From Sphingopyxis sp. OPL5 (GTDB lineage Bacteria > Pseudomonadota > Alphaproteobacteria > Sphingomonadales > Sphingomonadaceae), in contig NZ_CP060725.1 of assembly GCF_003797775.2 (NCBI RefSeq), positions 4,210,001 to 4,274,000 on the forward strand: DNA of 64,000 nt. The letters are read 5' to 3'. Below are positions 43,111 through 51,048 of this stretch, piece after piece. How positions within the stretch are numbered: position 1 is the first letter of the stretch; each line of letters opens with the position of its first letter. The notes below the pieces were generated by a model. That model searched no databases, was not told where the DNA came from, and worked only from the letters and a program-made list of their open reading frames with translations. The translations under genes and the position numbers were made by a program.

Positions 43111-46100
43111 ATGAACAAGTCGCACCTGCTTATGGGTGCTGCTGCTTTTGCAGTAGCAATGTCCGTGAGCCAGCCTGTCCTCGCACAGAGCACCGCGGAT
43201 TGCGTCGACGCCAACGAGAATGGCGTCTGTGATTCGGACGAAAATACCGACCGCGCCATCGTCGTCACCGGCTCGCGTATTTCGCGCCCGACGCTCGAAT
43301 CGTCGGTTCCGCTGACCTCGGTCGACGTCGGCGAACTGACCGACACCGGCGACGTCTCGCTGGGCGACGCGCTGAACGACCTTCCGTCGCTGCGCTCGAC
43401 CTTCAGCCAGGGCAACTCGACCCGCTTCATCGGCACCGCCGGCCTGAACATCCTCGACCTTCGCGGCCTTGGCATTTCGCGCACGCTGGTTCTCGTCAAC
43501 GGCAAGCGCCACATCACCGCGCTGCCGGGCGACTATCTGGTCGACGTCAACACCATTCCGGTCGACCTGCTCGAACGCGTCGATATCGTGACCGGCGGCA
43601 ACTCGGCGATCTACGGTTCGGACGCCGTCGCCGGCGTCGTCAACTTCATCACCAAGCGCAACTTCGAAGGTATGAACCTGCGCGCGCAGGGCGGCGTTTC
43701 GTCGCGCGGCGATCGCGGCAACCTGTTCGTCAGCGGCACCTGGGGCAAGAATTTCGCCGACGGTCGCGGCAACATCGCGGTATCGGCCGAATATGCCGAA
43801 TCCAACCCGCTGTATTTCACCGACCGCGACAGCCTGACCGGAGCCTATTCGGGCCGCTGCCAGTTCCAGCAGACCGACCGCACGACCGATGAAACCCAGG
43901 CAGGCGACGGCATTCCCGACAGCACCTTCCTGTGCGGCATCAAGAACGCATCGATCAGCGATGGTGGCACCCTCGGCGCGATCGACGGCACCGCCGCCGC
44001 CCGTCGCCGTTACCTCCGCTTCGCCTCGAACGGCGATATCTTCATCGACACCCCTGACGATTCCTTCTCGGACATCGGCTCGACCGGCAACCAGCAGGGC
44101 GGCGCCGGCTCGACGTTGCGCAACACCGGTCAGCTTGCTGCAGGCCTGAAGCGCTACGCGATCAACCTGCTCGCGCACTACGACGTCAGCGACGCCTTCC
44201 GTCCTTTCGTCGAAGCCAAATATGTGCGGGTGAACGCCGTTCAGGAAGGTCAGCCGAGCTTCTTCCAAGGTTCGCTGGCGGGTTTCTTCGCCAACACCGA
44301 CGAACAGTTCGACGCAATTCCGGAACTGCGTTGCGACAACCCGTTCCTGACCACGCAGGCCTTCCAGACCCTCTCGGGCTTTGGTGTTTGCGGCGCGACG
44401 CCTGACGGTACCCCGTTCGCGATTTCGCGCTTCAACACCGACTTCGGTGGCCGCGGCGAATATCACACGCGCGAAACCTACCGCATCGTCGGTGGTGTCG
44501 AAGGTACGTTCAACGACGACTGGAACTATGAAGTCTCGCTAAACTACGGTCGCCTCGACACGCGCATGAAGTCGCTGAACAACCTGAAGCTGTATGATAC
44601 CGCCGGCAATCTGGACGGTTTCCTGCTCGCCTATGATGCCGTCCGCAACAACGCCGGTCAGATCGTCTGCCGCGTCAACGCCGACGCGATCACGACCAAT
44701 GACCGTCCGGATTGCGTGCCGATCAATCTGTTCGGCCAAGGCAAACCCAGCGCCGAAGCCCTGGCTTTCGTCAACGTCAATTCGCTCCGCAAGGAACGCG
44801 CCGAAGAATTCGTCGCCTCGGCGAGCATCTCGGGCGACCTTTCGCAGCTGTTCGAACTGCCCGGCGGCCCGATCGGTTTCGCTTTCGGCGCCGAGTACCG
44901 CGAAGAAACGGCCTATTCGGCGTATGACGATCTGGTCGCCAGCGGCGGTACGTTCCTCAACGCGATCCCGCCTTTCGATCCGGCGAAGCTCAGCGTGAAG
45001 GAAGCATTCGGCGAAATCAGCCTTCCGCTGCTCGCCAACATGCCCTTCGCCGAAGAACTGTCGATCAGCGGCGCTGCGCGCGTCTCGGATTACAACAGTG
45101 CAGCCGGTACCGTGTGGGCGTATAACGTCCAGGGTCTGTATGCGCCGATCCCCGACGTCCGTTTCCGCGCCGCTTACGCCAAGTCGGTTCGTACTCCGAC
45201 GCAGAGCGATCTGTTCTCGACGAACAGCGAAAACTTCGCGCAGATCGCGGATCCGTGCGACATCAGCCGCATCAACAACGGTCCGAATCGCGTAGCGAAC
45301 TGCGCCGCGGCGGGGGTTCCGGTCGGTTTCATCAACACGATCGCGAACAGCCAGACGACGGGTTACCTGTCGGGCGGCAACCCCACCCTGCAGAACGAAA
45401 TCGGCAAGAGCCTGACGCTCGGCGTCGTCGTCGAACCCAGCTTCCTGCCGGGCTTCAACTTCACCGTCGACTATTACAAGATCAAGGTCGAAAGGCTGAT
45501 CTCGGCGCTGGGCGCGCAGCAGATCATCGACCTGTGCTATGATAGCTCGACCGGGATCAACAACCCGTTCTGTGCGACCGTGCAGCGTAACGCCGCCGGC
45601 TTCTTCATCGAACCGGCGGTCATCTCGGGCGGCGTGAACTTTGCGGCGCAGAAGACCGAAGGTGTCGATTTTGACATCCAGTATCGTCGGACGTTCGACA
45701 ATGGTCATCGCTTCTCGCTTCGCGCGATCGCGACGCACCTCATTCGTCTCGACAACTACACGCAGCCGCTCAACCCGCTTGAACCGAACCGCCAGATGAG
45801 CGAACTCGGCGATCCGCGCTGGGCCGCGAACGCCAGCGTCAACTATGACTTCGGCGAACTCGATCTCAGCTGGTCCGTGCGTTACATCGGCAAGCAGACG
45901 ATCGGCACCTATGAGGCGCAGCACTCCTACCAAGGCGCTTGCCCGGCCAGCGGCAACATTCCGTTGGGCGGCGGCACCTGCACTCCGGGTGCGATCGTGA
46001 CCTTGCCGCCGACGAACCCGGACGCATTCGCGGAAGTCAACTACCCGGACGTGTTCTACCACAACTTCCGCGCCAACATGGAAATCGACAAGAAGTTCAA

Positions 46101-46227
46101 CTTCTATATCGGTGTGGACAATGTGTTCGACAAGCTGCCGCCGCTCGGCCTGCTCGGCACCGCCGCTGGCGATCCGTTCGACAGCTTCGGCCGCTACTTC
46201 TACGCCGGCATCAAAGCCAGCTGGTAA
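43111..46227 (+). CDS. TonB-dependent outer-membrane receptor
   Basis: 1038 residues with a signal peptide (1-25, cleaved after LAQ), a plug domain beginning AIVVTGSRISRP (49-60), and a 22-strand barrel ending in the outer-membrane signature FYAGIKASW with terminal Trp. Between signal and plug lies CVDANENGVCDSDE (31-44), a Ca-binding-like Asp/Asn loop with two Cys. The ligand is unknown; no nearby biosynthetic or transport operon points to iron or sugar. The ATG at 43111 follows GGGGAG. Codon use is stronger (more C-ending, ribosomal-like) than neighbours, suggesting high expression. Confidence 0.93.
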   Translation: MNKSHLLMGAAAFAVAMSVSQPVLAQSTADCVDANENGVCDSDENTDRAIVVTGSRISRPTLESSVPLTSVDVGELTDTGDVSLGDALNDLPSLRSTFSQGNSTRFIGTAGLNILDLRGLGISRTLVLVNGKRHITALPGDYLVDVNTIPVDLLERVDIVTGGNSAIYGSDAVAGVVNFITKRNFEGMNLRAQGGVSSRGDRGNLFVSGTWGKNFADGRGNIAVSAEYAESNPLYFTDRDSLTGAYSGRCQFQQTDRTTDETQAGDGIPDSTFLCGIKNASISDGGTLGAIDGTAAARRRYLRFASNGDIFIDTPDDSFSDIGSTGNQQGGAGSTLRNTGQLAAGLKRYAINLLAHYDVSDAFRPFVEAKYVRVNAVQEGQPSFFQGSLAGFFANTDEQFDAIPELRCDNPFLTTQAFQTLSGFGVCGATPDGTPFAISRFNTDFGGRGEYHTRETYRIVGGVEGTFNDDWNYEVSLNYGRLDTRMKSLNNLKLYDTAGNLDGFLLAYDAVRNNAGQIVCRVNADAITTNDRPDCVPINLFGQGKPSAEALAFVNVNSLRKERAEEFVASASISGDLSQLFELPGGPIGFAFGAEYREETAYSAYDDLVASGGTFLNAIPPFDPAKLSVKEAFGEISLPLLANMPFAEELSISGAARVSDYNSAAGTVWAYNVQGLYAPIPDVRFRAAYAKSVRTPTQSDLFSTNSENFAQIADPCDISRINNGPNRVANCAAAGVPVGFINTIANSQTTGYLSGGNPTLQNEIGKSLTLGVVVEPSFLPGFNFTVDYYKIKVERLISALGAQQIIDLCYDSSTGINNPFCATVQRNAAGFFIEPAVISGGVNFAAQKTEGVDFDIQYRRTFDNGHRFSLRAIATHLIRLDNYTQPLNPLEPNRQMSELGDPRWAANASVNYDFGELDLSWSVRYIGKQTIGTYEAQHSYQGACPASGNIPLGGGTCTPGAIVTLPPTNPDAFAEVNYPDVFYHNFRANMEIDKKFNFYIGVDNVFDKLPPLGLLGTAAGDPFDSFGRYFYAGIKASW

Positions 46228-46252
46228 GCCAGTCGGCTCCGGCCACGGAAAC

Positions 46253-46284
46253 GGGCCGCCTTCCTTCGGGAGGGCGGCCTTTTT
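46253..46284 (+). terminator. Rho-independent terminator after the TonB receptor gene
   Basis: GGGCCGCCTTCC, loop TTCG, GGAGGGCGGCC then TTTTTC: strong GC stem with a T-run 26 bases after the receptor stop codon. Confidence 0.92.
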
Positions 46285-46336
46285 CTTTGTCTACGATCGA
46301 AGGAAGCGGTCGGGCGAAGGCGCGTCCGCGCGGGTC

Positions 46337-47383
46337 TCAGCCCCAGATGCGCTCGAACCGGCGCCCGAGTCCGGTCAGCAATTCATATTGCGACCGGCCG
46401 GTCGCCGCCGCGGTGACCGGCAGGTCGTAATCGATCGCCAGCCAGTCGCCCTCGCCGATCGCGCCGGCAGCGCCGGCGTCGAAGGCGGTCAAGTCCATCG
46501 ACACCCGCCCCACGAGCGGCAGGGCATGGCCGTTCCACGTCGCACCGCCGCTGCCCGCGTGGCAGCGCAGATAGCCGTCGGCATAGCCGAGATTGGCGAC
46601 CGCGATGCAGGCCTCACGCGGCGCGGTCCAGGCTGCACCATAACCGACCGTCTCGCCCGCGCGCACGTCGCGCACCTGCAGGACGCGCGCCTCGGGAAAG
46701 ACGACCTGGCGGATATGGCCAGCCGCCTCGATCCGCGGCGTACCGCCGTAGAGCGCGAGGCCGGGGCGCGTGAGGTCGAACGCGTAATCTGCACCGAGGC
46801 TGATGCCCGCGCTGTTCGCCAGGCTGTAGCGGCGGGCGGGTATCGCATCGCGAAGTGCGCGAAACGCAGCGAGCTGGCGCGCATTCTGGCCGCTGTCCTC
46901 ATCCGCCGACGCCAGATGGCTGAGCAGGGTTTCGATCACCAGCCCGTCGAGCACGCCGCCGACCGCTTCTTCGATCCGCAGCCCGAGCCGGCTCATCCCG
47001 GTATCGACCATCACGTCGCACGGCCGCCCGTCCCCGGCCGCGCGCCAGCGCGCAACCTGTTCGACGCTGTTCAGCACCGGGCGCACCGGCAGCATGCACG
47101 CCGCGACCATGTCGGCCTCCCCGACCCCGTGCAGCACTGACAGTGACACCCCAACAGGCAACGGCATCAATGCTGCCGCCTCGGCCCAGGTCGCAACGAA
47201 GAAGTCGCGGCACCCCGCAGCCGCCAGATGGCGCATCACGTCGCGCGCGCCCAGCCCATAACCATTGGCCTTGATCGCGGCGCCGCACGCCGCGCCACCG
47301 CTTTGCGCGGCCAGCCAGCGCCAGTTGGCAACGAGCGCCCCGGCATCGAGGCGGAGGCGGAGCGGCGAGGCGATGTCGATCAT
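46337..47383 (-). CDS. alr: Alanine racemase
   Basis: 348-residue PLP TIM-barrel enzyme supplying D-alanine for peptidoglycan. The PLP lysine is Lys38 in AIKANGYGLG, and the catalytic Tyr of the second monomer is in VGYGAAW near 250. LVGRVSMDLTAFD is the conserved substrate-binding region. The start at 47383 has GAGAGG directly in front, rather close, and gives the standard N-terminus; the longer frame would run into the transporter gene. It follows the MHS transporter gene by 43 bases and is probably co-transcribed. Confidence 0.93.
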   Translation of the reverse strand: MIDIASPLRLRLDAGALVANWRWLAAQSGGAACGAAIKANGYGLGARDVMRHLAAAGCRDFFVATWAEAAALMPLPVGVSLSVLHGVGEADMVAACMLPVRPVLNSVEQVARWRAAGDGRPCDVMVDTGMSRLGLRIEEAVGGVLDGLVIETLLSHLASADEDSGQNARQLAAFRALRDAIPARRYSLANSAGISLGADYAFDLTRPGLALYGGTPRIEAAGHIRQVVFPEARVLQVRDVRAGETVGYGAAWTAPREACIAVANLGYADGYLRCHAGSGGATWNGHALPLVGRVSMDLTAFDAGAAGAIGEGDWLAIDYDLPVTAAATGRSQYELLTGLGRRFERIWG

Positions 47384-47426
47384 CCTCTCGCCCCTAGCCG
47401 CGATTGGCGGCAGCGCCAATGGCTGT

Positions 47427-49070
47427 TCAGACGGCCGGCCCCGGTGACGGTGCGACCTTGTCCCACTGCCCCTCAACGGGGTCCTTGAGCATGAACGCCG
47501 CAACGAGGAACGCCACCAGAACCACGCCCCAGGTGTACCACAGCCCGGCATAGGCATCGCCGGTCTTGGCGATGATGAAGCTCGCGATCAGCGGCAGGAA
47601 ACCGCCAAAATAGCCCGTCCCCAGATGATAGGGGATCGACAGCGACGAATAGCGGACGTGCGGCGGGAACATTTCGGAGAGCAGCGCCGCGACCGGACCA
47701 TAGGTGAAGCCCGACAGCGCGCTGAGACCGAGCAACGCGACCAAGATCACCGCGATGCCGAGCGGGCCGGGGATCTGCTTTTCGAAATCATAGCCCATCG
47801 CCTCGAGCGCGGGTTTCAGTACCGCCGGGTCCTCGCCCGCGACCTCGCGCCCGCCGATGTGAACCTTGACGCTGTCGAAGGTGTTGCCGCTGCTGACCAC
47901 TTTGTACGGCACGCCGAGCTTGGTGAGTTCGCCGAGCGTCTTGCCGCACGCGGTCGCCTGTTTCGATGCGAAGGGGTCGAAGCTGCACTGCGATCCGGTG
48001 ACCACCACCGGCGCCTTTTCGGCCGCCGCGGTCAGCGCCGGATTGCCGACGCTGCCCATCAGCCAGAACAGCGGGAACAGCAGCACCAGCGTCGCGGCAT
48101 AACCCCAGACGATCGGCTTCTTGCGCCCGATGCGGTCGGAGAGATGCCCCGCCCACAGGAAAAAGCCCATGCCGAGCGCGGCGGCGAACCCGACGATGAT
48201 CTCGGCGGCGGTATCCTCCACCTTCATCGGGCCTTTCAGGAAGGCGAGGCCCGAGAACATCGCGGTGTACCAGATCACCGTCAGGCCGGCGGCGATGCCG
48301 AACAGTGCGATGAAGATGCGGCGCGGATTGCCGGGGAAGGTGAAGCTTTCCTTGAGCGGGTTCTTCGCCAGTTCGCCCTCGGCCTTCATCGCCTGGAACA
48401 CCGGGCTTTCGGACAGCTTGAGCCGCATCCACAAAGAGATGGCGAGCAGGATCAGCGACAGCAGGAACGGCACGCGCCACCCCCAGCTTTCCCACACCGC
48501 ATCGGACATCAGCGCCTTGCACCCGAGCACGACGATCAGGCTGAGCACGAAGCCGCCGACGACGCTCGCCTGGATGAAGCTGGTATAGAAGCCGCGCCGT
48601 TCGGGCGGCGAATGTTCGGCCACATACACGGCGGCACCGCCATATTCGCCGCCGAGCGCGAGCCCCTGCAGCACGCGCAGCAGAATGACGATGATCGGCG
48701 CCGCGATGCCGATCGTCGCCGCCGACGGGATCATGCCGACCCCCGCCGTCGCGATGCCCATCAGCGTGACGGTGACGAGGAAGGTATATTTCCGCCCCAG
48801 CCGGTCGCCGAGAAAGCCGAACAGCACCGCGCCCAGCGGACGAAACCCGAAACCGACCGCGAATCCCGCCCAGACCAGCAGGATTTCGAGCGTCGCATTG
48901 TCGCTGGGGAAAAAGGCCTTGCCGATGATCGCCGCGAGCGTGCCGTATATGAAGAAATCATACCATTCGAAGATCGTCCCCGCCGACGAGGCGGCGATGA
49001 CCATGCGGATATCCTTCTTGGTCGGCGTATAGGCTGCGCCATGGCTGGCGACAGCGGCTGCGTCGGTCAT
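47427..49070 (-). CDS. MHS-family MFS transporter with large extracytoplasmic insertion
   Basis: 547 residues with 12 predicted transmembrane helices. FEWYDFFIYG (34-43), GDRLGRKYT (88-96) and SDRIGRKKP (311-319) are the metabolite:H+ symporter signatures (ProP/ShiA type). A loop of about 95 residues (341-436) between two late helices carries Cys362 and Cys375 and is much longer than in most members. It probably imports a carboxylate by proton symport. The ATG at 49070 follows GGGAGAG. Confidence 0.9.
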   Translation of the reverse strand: MTDAAAVASHGAAYTPTKKDIRMVIAASSAGTIFEWYDFFIYGTLAAIIGKAFFPSDNATLEILLVWAGFAVGFGFRPLGAVLFGFLGDRLGRKYTFLVTVTLMGIATAGVGMIPSAATIGIAAPIIVILLRVLQGLALGGEYGGAAVYVAEHSPPERRGFYTSFIQASVVGGFVLSLIVVLGCKALMSDAVWESWGWRVPFLLSLILLAISLWMRLKLSESPVFQAMKAEGELAKNPLKESFTFPGNPRRIFIALFGIAAGLTVIWYTAMFSGLAFLKGPMKVEDTAAEIIVGFAAALGMGFFLWAGHLSDRIGRKKPIVWGYAATLVLLFPLFWLMGSVGNPALTAAAEKAPVVVTGSQCSFDPFASKQATACGKTLGELTKLGVPYKVVSSGNTFDSVKVHIGGREVAGEDPAVLKPALEAMGYDFEKQIPGPLGIAVILVALLGLSALSGFTYGPVAALLSEMFPPHVRYSSLSIPYHLGTGYFGGFLPLIASFIIAKTGDAYAGLWYTWGVVLVAFLVAAFMLKDPVEGQWDKVAPSPGPAV

Positions 49071-49106
49071 ATGCTCTCCCTTTGGCCTCTCGGGCCTTTC
49101 CCCTTC

Positions 49107-49184
49107 CCGTTCGCATCGAGCGAAGTCGAGATGCCTGGAGGGCATGCGCGACGCCAACGTGTCTCGACTTCGCTCGACACGAAC
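49107..49184. repeat. Family C palindrome, copy 2
   Basis: CATCGAGCGAAGTCGAGA and TCTCGACTTCGCTCGACA arms, with CCGTTCG at the left end. It lies between the divergent transporter and cyclase genes. Confidence 0.85.
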
Positions 49185-49263
49185 AGTTTGCTACGTCTAG
49201 TCGGGCGCGAGCGCTGCGCAAGCCTTCTTGGCGTAGCGTCAAACCGGTGGCAGACTGCGCCGC

Positions 49264-50034
49264 ATGACCCAGTTCATCGACCTTTCGATCCCGATCACCA
49301 ACGACGTCGTCTCCGACCCCCCGGTGATGCGCCCGCAGATCACCTACATGACCCACGAAAACACGTGGCAGCAGATCGCGATGTTCTTCCCGGGACTGAC
49401 GCAGGACGACCTGCCCGATGGCGAAGGCTGGGCGGTCGAGAGCCTGACATTGAGCACGCACAACGGCACCCATATGGACGCGCCCTGGCATTTCCACTCG
49501 ACCACCGACCGCGGCGCCACGCCGGCGCCCAGCATCGACGAGGCGCCGCTCGACCTCTTCTTCCGGCCGGGGGTGAAGCTCGATTTTTCGGACCGCCCCG
49601 CGGGCCATGTCGTGAGCGCCGCCGAGGTCGAAGCCGAACTGACGCGCATCGGGCATAGCCTTCAGCCCTTCGACATCGTGCTCGTCCAGTCGGGCGCCAT
49701 CTATGGCACCGACAATTTCACCGACCAGGGCTGCGGCATGGGCGAGGAAGCGACGCTCTACCTGACCGAACGCGGCGTACAGGTCGTCGGCACCGACGCG
49801 TGGAGCTGGGACGCGCCGTTCAGCCACACCGCAAGGCGCTGGGCCGAAACGCGCGACCCGAAGATCATCTGGGAGGGGCACAAGGCGGGGCGCATCCAGC
49901 CCTATTACCAGATAGAGAAACTCACCAACCTCGCGGCGCTACCGCCGACCGGCTGGACGCTGAGCTGTTTCCCGGTGAAGATCGAACGCGCCAGCGCGGG
50001 GTGGATAAGGGCGGTGGCGTTGGTGGAAAGTTGA
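49264..50034 (+). CDS. Cyclase-family metal-dependent hydrolase (kynurenine formamidase-like)
   Basis: 256 residues of the Cyclase/KynB fold. HNGTHMDAPWHF near 63-74 is the metal-binding HxGTHxDxPxHF motif. The C-terminal half has TDAWSWDAPF. Members hydrolyse N-formylkynurenine or isatin or cyclise polyketides; without kynurenine genes nearby the substrate is open. Its last 96 bases overlap the antisense end of the MAPEG gene. Confidence 0.87.
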   Translation: MTQFIDLSIPITNDVVSDPPVMRPQITYMTHENTWQQIAMFFPGLTQDDLPDGEGWAVESLTLSTHNGTHMDAPWHFHSTTDRGATPAPSIDEAPLDLFFRPGVKLDFSDRPAGHVVSAAEVEAELTRIGHSLQPFDIVLVQSGAIYGTDNFTDQGCGMGEEATLYLTERGVQVVGTDAWSWDAPFSHTARRWAETRDPKIIWEGHKAGRIQPYYQIEKLTNLAALPPTGWTLSCFPVKIERASAGWIRAVALVES

Positions 50035-50442
50035 GCCGCGTTTAACCGTCGCCAGCATCCACAAGGTCCATCCGCCCAGCGCCAGCAACGTCCCAAAGGT
50101 CGCGACGACGCCGATCTGGCGCGGGATCGGTGCCTTGCCCGGCTCAATCTTCGCATAAAGTCCCGCGATATGCGCGACGCGGCCGATCAGGAAGATCGCG
50201 CCGATGACCATCAGCGCCATATGATTGGCGCGCGCACTTTCGAGCAGGCCGAGCAGGATGATTGTGATCGGCGCATATTCGGCGAGATTACCGTGGCTGC
50301 GGCTCGCGCTGATCAGCTTCGCGTCGCCATGATCGCCAAAGGCGGCCTGTACGCGCAGCCGCTGGCGCACCGTGTCGATCGCGGTCGCGAGCAAAAGCAG
50401 CGCGCAGACGGCGGCCACAAAGGCGGTTACCGGTAAAGTCAT
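49939..50442 (-). CDS. MAPEG-family membrane protein
   Basis: 167 residues. Four transmembrane helices in the first 130 residues; RSHGNLAEYAPITIILLGLLE (about 47-67) is the MAPEG (glutathione S-transferase-like membrane) signature. The last 35 residues (after WMLATVKRG) are hydrophilic, unlike the family, and come from reading antisense through the end of the cyclase gene. The start at 50442 is chosen because the protein then begins MTLPVTAF. Function probably glutathione or lipid related. Confidence 0.82.
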   Translation of the reverse strand: MTLPVTAFVAAVCALLLLATAIDTVRQRLRVQAAFGDHGDAKLISASRSHGNLAEYAPITIILLGLLESARANHMALMVIGAIFLIGRVAHIAGLYAKIEPGKAPIPRQIGVVATFGTLLALGGWTLWMLATVKRGSTFHQRHRPYPPRAGAFDLHRETAQRPAGRR

Positions 50443-50476
50443 GATCGTTTCTCCCCCTGCCCCGCGTCCCAAAGCT

Positions 50477-50552
50477 CGTCATTGCGAGCGTAGCGAAGCA
50501 ATCCAGAGCGGTTTACGCTACTCTGGATTGCTTCGCTATGCTCGCAATGACG
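50477..50552. repeat. Family A palindrome, copy 5
   Basis: CGTCATTGCGAGCGTAGCGA opposite TCGCTATGCTCGCAATGACG, with inner AATCCAGAG/CTCTGGATT. It lies between csaA and the MAPEG gene, both on the minus strand. Confidence 0.9.
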
Positions 50553-50570
50553 GTATTTCGGGTAGCGCGA

Positions 50571-50942
50571 TCAGAACAATCGCGACCCGTTCGGCACCAC
50601 CCGATCCGGCGCGAACAGGATCACCGCGCCTTCCTCATCGGCGAAGCCGAGCGTCAGCACTTCGGACATGAACTTGCCGATCTGGCGCGGCGGGAAGTTC
50701 ACCACCGCGGCGACCTGCCGCCCGACCAATTCGTCCAGCGCATAACGGTCGACGATCTGCGCGCTGCTTTTCTTCACCCCGATTGCGGGACCGAAATCGA
50801 TCTTCAGCTTGAAGGCGGGTTTGCGCGCTTCGGGAAAGGGTTCGGCCTCGACGATCGTGCCGATGCGGATATCGACCTTCAGGAAATCGTCGAAGGTGAT
50901 CGAGGCGGCGGCGGGCGTGTGGTTGTCGTGATTCAGGTGCAT
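50571..50942 (-). CDS. csaA: CsaA-like tRNA-binding protein
   Basis: 123-residue OB-fold protein matching CsaA/EMAP-II-type tRNA-binding domains: DFLKVDIRIGTIVEAEPFPEARKPAFKL at 19-46 and NFPPRQIGKFMSEVLTLGF near 82-100. In bacteria it is reported as a chaperone/tRNA-binding protein. A palindrome starts 10 bases upstream of its ATG, leaving little room for a promoter or ribosome-binding site, so it may be read from the pccA transcript. Confidence 0.9.
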   Translation of the reverse strand: MHLNHDNHTPAAASITFDDFLKVDIRIGTIVEAEPFPEARKPAFKLKIDFGPAIGVKKSSAQIVDRYALDELVGRQVAAVVNFPPRQIGKFMSEVLTLGFADEEGAVILFAPDRVVPNGSRLF

Positions 50943-50952
50943 TGTCCAATTC

Positions 50953-51036
50953 CGTCATTGCGAGCGAAGCGAAGCAATCCAGACCGGCTTGCGCCCACTC
51001 TGGATTGCTTCGTCGCTTCGCTCCTCGCAATGACGA
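50953..51036. repeat. Family A palindrome, copy 6
   Basis: CGTCATTGCGAGCGAAGCGA with TCGCTTCGCTCCTCGCAATG; the inner arms AATCCAGA and CTGGATT survive with changes. It separates pccA from csaA. Confidence 0.9.
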
Positions 51037-51048
51037 AATGCGGGAGCG

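Noticed and set aside
3710..51036. Recurrent palindromes considered as a CRISPR array
   Set aside because: Copies are scattered over 47 kb, single, self-complementary and without spacers or cas genes.
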